Notes under the pieces: generated by a model
The model's input: the letters and a program-made list of their open reading frames with translations, nothing else
Told to the model about the DNA's origin: nothing
The model's database searches: none
Assembly (NCBI RefSeq): GCF_014201825.1
Contig: NZ_JACHFJ010000015.1
Location: 1-44,188, forward strand
Reading direction: 5' to 3'
Source of the DNA: Acidocella aromatica
GTDB taxonomy: Bacteria > Pseudomonadota > Alphaproteobacteria > Acetobacterales > Acetobacteraceae
Length of the DNA stretch: 44,188 nt
Made by a program: the position numbers and the translations under genes
Shown here: in pieces, positions 41,505-44,188 of the stretch
Position numbering within the stretch: position 1 is the stretch's first letter
How the letters are laid out: the number at the start of each line of letters is the position of its first letter

Positions 41505-42803
41505 ATGGCCATGGCCCTCGCACTTCAGATTTTCATCCTGGCTCTGCTCATCCTGCTCAACGGCGCCTTTGCGTTGGCCGAGCTTGCCCTCGTCTCGGCT
41601 CGCCGGGCCATGCTCAGCCTCATGGAGCGCGAGGGCGTGCCCGGCGCCGCCCACGCGCGCAAGCTGGCGGACGATCCGCAGAGCTTCCTGCCCGCCTCGC
41701 AATTGGGCATCACGCTCATCGCGATTCTCACCGGCGCGTTCGGCGGGGACCAACTCGCCGCGCGGCTGGAGGAACCTCTCTCCCGCTTGTCCTATATTGC
41801 CCCCTATGCCGCGCCGGTGGCGGTTGTGAGCACGGTCATCGTCATCACCTTCCTCACTTTGGTATTTGGCGAGCTGGTGCCCAAGCAGCTCGCCCTGCGC
41901 CACCCGGAGCGCGTGGCCACGATCATGGCCGGGCCGCTCAACCTGCTGGCCCGCGTGGCGGCCCCGGCGGTGTGGTTGCTGGGCAAGGCGACATCGCTGG
42001 TGCTGCGCGTCTTTGGCGAAGCGCCGGAAAACAACCGCGCGGTGAGCGAGGAAGAGCTTAAGGCGATCCTCGTGGAAGGTGCCGAGACCGGCGTACTGGA
42101 GATGGAGGAGCGCGACATCATCGAGCGCGTGCTGCGCCTGGCCGACAAGCCCGTACGCGCGATCATGACGCCGCGCACGGAGATCGTGTGGATCGACCGC
42201 ACCGCGCCGAGGGAGGACATCGTCGCCCGGCTGCGCACCTCGCCCTATTCGCGCTTCGTGGTGTGCGACGGCGCGATCGACAACGTGGCGGGCGTGGTGC
42301 AGGCCAAGGAGATCCTCGACCGCGTGCTGGACGGCAAGGAGTTTTCGCTGGCCGAGGCGCTACGCCAGCCGCTGGCCCTGCCCGATTCCGTAACGGCGCT
42401 GGAGGCGCTGGAGCGGCTGAAGGGCGAGACACTCGGCATCGCCCTGATACTGGACGAGTATGGCAGCTTCGAGGGCATGGTCACGGCCGCCGACGTGCTG
42501 GAAGCCATCGTGGGCGACGCCGACGATTCCGGCCCCTCGGCCCACGCGCCGGAACCGGCCGCCGATTCAGTGTACGAGCTGGACGGCCTGACCCCGGTGG
42601 ATGAGACAAAAGCCAGGCTGCATCTGCCAACTCTGCCGAACGAAGGCAGCTACCACACGCTGGGCGGGCTGATCCTGGCACTGCTGCTGCGCCCCGCACG
42701 CACGGGCGATGCGATTGTGTTTGGCGGGTGGAAGTTTGAGGTGCTGTCCATGGATGGGCGGCGGATTGAGCGCGTGCGGGTGACTAGGGAGGCGGGGGAG
42801 TAG
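41505..42803 (+). CDS. CNNM/CorC-type hemolysin-family transporter protein
   Basis: 432 residues from ATG at 41505 or 41511; the longer frame is antisense to the divergent gene. Residues 1-180 form the DUF21/CNNM membrane domain (NGAFALAELALVSARRAML, LTLVFGELVPKQLAL). Two CBS repeats follow (PVRAIMTPRTEIVWIDR, GVVQAKEILDRVLDG, GSFEGMVTAADVLEAIVGD), then the CorC_HlyC domain (VYELDGLTPVDETKARLHLP, TLGGLILALLLRPARTGD). Members are linked to Mg/Co efflux or metal homeostasis rather than true haemolysis. It is divergent from the GH17-GT2 gene with a 158-bp shared upstream region. Confidence 0.92.
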   Translation: MAMALALQIFILALLILLNGAFALAELALVSARRAMLSLMEREGVPGAAHARKLADDPQSFLPASQLGITLIAILTGAFGGDQLAARLEEPLSRLSYIAPYAAPVAVVSTVIVITFLTLVFGELVPKQLALRHPERVATIMAGPLNLLARVAAPAVWLLGKATSLVLRVFGEAPENNRAVSEEELKAILVEGAETGVLEMEERDIIERVLRLADKPVRAIMTPRTEIVWIDRTAPREDIVARLRTSPYSRFVVCDGAIDNVAGVVQAKEILDRVLDGKEFSLAEALRQPLALPDSVTALEALERLKGETLGIALILDEYGSFEGMVTAADVLEAIVGDADDSGPSAHAPEPAADSVYELDGLTPVDETKARLHLPTLPNEGSYHTLGGLILALLLRPARTGDAIVFGGWKFEVLSMDGRRIERVRVTREAGE

Positions 42804-42805
42804 CC

Positions 42806-44094
42806 TTATATTAGCCCTCCACTCTTCTCTTGTTTAAGCTCCTTCAAAAGCCCCAACATTTTCTCAGAGTATTTACGGGTTATAGTGGATTTTCCATTCG
42901 GAATCGCAATATGATAGTCATTATCTGAACTTTTAATATCGAAGCCCACAACATCATTCGCCTTTGACATAAGAGGCGTTAATTTATTCCAACTTTTGTA
43001 CCCCACCTTACCGGCCAACTGCGAAAGAAGATATGGATGTGTTATATTTGGGTTTGCAACCTTAGTAATACCCAAGACAGACGCTAAAGCTTCAGGATCA
43101 TCTGACAAATTTTCAACCGCCCTATAATCGATCTGCATTTCTTTTTTAGGCGCATCAACGCGAACCAACTCCACAACACGGGCGGCTAAATGACGCAATA
43201 CCTTTGTGTTGACCGAAATTGGAGATGAAAGATCCGAAAGAGCCTCTAATATCCACGAAAAATCACTTGTGACGATAGAGCGAACCCTCAGAGCCGGAGC
43301 CCCCGCAAAATCAACAGGAACGACATGCTCTTCTTTTAAACTTTTCTGTTGAAGTATATCTTCGACCCATTCAACGTAGAATATGTTATCAATAAAACCC
43401 CCAGAGTCTTTTAGCGCCTCACCTAAATCAGATATGATTGCGTTGATATTGGCATCCCCTAAACCGTAACCAAATATAAAAACCGGATACTCCGCAAAGT
43501 ACGTCATCATTTTGCTGCTGATATATCGACGCTTTTTCATAAAGCGCTCATAATCTTCCTTGGTTAGAACCAAGCTTTGCGGCTCGTCTACAGTTCCATG
43601 AATTTGATAAATCTCACCCGTGATATTCATGGACATCGGAATTATCTTTTCTCCGACAACCCTTTCAAAATGTGGATACATATCCGCCACCAATTCATCA
43701 AAATTTGTAGTGATGACTGCGTGCGGAGATAACTTTCTGAACAGATCAAATTCAGATGAAAGTTCGTGATTCTCAGATATTTTTCCAAATGTTTTGAGAT
43801 AATTGGCAACCAAAAATTTTAAAAAAACAGATTTATCTGTAGACGAATTAAAATACTCTGCCGGAAACTCGTTTCGGCCAGAAGTCCAGGCCCATTCATG
43901 TACAACTTCAACTAGACTGGTACCCAAAGCAGCCGGGTCATTGTCGACTTTCTGCGCAAGATAATTAAATTTATCCTCTCCCACCCCCACGTAAGATGCA
44001 ATTTGCTTCAACAATTCCATCCACCCAGGGCTACCAAGATATCGTCGAGATACGCCACTTCCTAAAAACAAAACTGGGCGTGCATCACTACCCT
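42806..44094 (-). CDS. SIR2-family protein, 5' end removed by an IS (partial)
   Basis: About 429 native codons remain. It starts GSDARPVLFLGSGVSRRYL, the SIR2-like nucleotide-binding loop. ITTNFDEL and YQIHGTVDEP with the catalytic His follow, and then FGYGLGDANI, the SIR2_2/PF13289-like layout. A C-terminal unit of about 75 residues (PNITHPYLLSQLAGKVGYKSWNKL) looks like a winged helix. Such proteins act as NAD-degrading or DNA-sensing effectors in antiphage defence. The gene is AT-rich against a GC-rich genome, so it was acquired. The IS begins at 44095 and removes the native start. The frame stays open through the IS to the window edge, and no native ATG precedes MELLKQI. A TTG at 44071 is available. 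Function may be lost. Confidence 0.8.
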
Positions 44095-44188
44095 TGACGT
44101 GCTCCCCTGGAATGTGACCGTTTTTGTGTAGAGTCTGTTCCTGGGGGATAGACCGATGAAGGGCAGCCGATTTTCTGAAGAGCAGATT
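44095..44188 (+). mobile_element. Left end of an IS3-family insertion sequence (partial, second copy)
   Basis: It begins TGACGTGCTCCCCTGG at 44095 and is the exact inverse of 1-92. It carries the OrfA start and runs off the window. Flanking bases differ from those of the left copy (CTACCCT here, GTGCGGTT there), so the two are independent insertions of the same end. Confidence 0.8.
44156..44188 (+). CDS. IS3-family transposase OrfA, N-terminal fragment
   Basis: ATG at 44156 opens MKGSRFSEEQI and continues past the right edge. GGGGGATAGACCG supplies the ribosome site. It is identical in sequence to the reverse complement of 1-31. Only the first eleven codons are available, so activity cannot be judged. 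Confidence 0.75.
   Translation, partial: MKGSRFSEEQI

Overview
The window is GC-rich bacterial DNA, most likely from an alphaproteobacterium and probably a member of the Acetobacteraceae/Rhodospirillales. That placement is an inference from gene content and order: zapA next to a 6S RNA candidate, ihfB-lapA-pyrF-trpF, a DhnA-type class I aldolase, a GH17-GT2 fusion and a complete EF-P lysylation set. Both window ends lie inside copies of the same IS3-family insertion sequence. Bases 1-92 and 44095-44186 are exact reverse complements, and each runs into the start of an OrfA reading MKGSRFSEEQI. The window is therefore probably a contig bounded by two IS copies, and each IS has cut a gene: a small membrane protein on the left and a SIR2-family gene on the right.

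Layout. 93-5250: an IS-truncated membrane protein, then a minus-strand glycan cluster (GT-C-like membrane protein, SAM methyltransferase, GT4-like glycosyltransferase), visibly less GC-rich than the core. 5696-6180: a decayed P4-type integrase. 6330-13786: an integrated element of about 7.5 kb at the 3' end of tRNA-Ser(GCU). It is bounded by 16-bp direct repeats (attL/attR) and carries an integrase, an AlpA-like regulator, a Prim-Pol, a DUF3987 protein, a DUF5681 protein and several unknown small genes. It has no capsid, tail or conjugation genes, so it looks like a satellite-type or IME-type element. Near each end it has an inverted copy of a 32-bp block holding three 9-bp-spaced TGCTAA motifs.

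14153-18938: a minus-strand run of MFS exporter, ArsB-like pump, Wzx-like flippase and N-formylglutamate amidohydrolase. 19021-20606: uppP and a secreted SGNH hydrolase. 20603-23487: housekeeping genes on the minus strand (small coiled-coil protein, zapA, 6S RNA candidate, ihfB, lapA-like, pyrF, trpF). 23560-25697: a hypothetical protein, class I aldolase and thiE. 25694-28077: a lipoprotein and the divergent epmA/epmB pair, which modifies EF-P, encoded further on at 32172. 28429-29319: an unusual ferredoxin-truncated globin-zinc ribbon fusion. 29422-31935: an autotransporter.

32172-37071: efp, then suhB, an OmpA-like secreted protein, a MotA/TolQ-type channel, a MotB/OmpA-type partner and 5-formyl-THF cyclo-ligase, tightly packed. 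37112-41346: a DEAD-box helicase and a large GH17-GT2 beta-glucan synthase/remodelling fusion. 41505-42803: a CNNM/CorC-type transporter-like protein. 42806-44094: an AT-rich, 5'-truncated SIR2-family gene, a probable defence gene.

The most interesting parts are the tRNA-Ser element with its symmetric triple-motif blocks, the ferredoxin-globin fusion, the OmpA/MotA/MotB operon related to the Zorya motor, and the IS-decapitated SIR2 gene.
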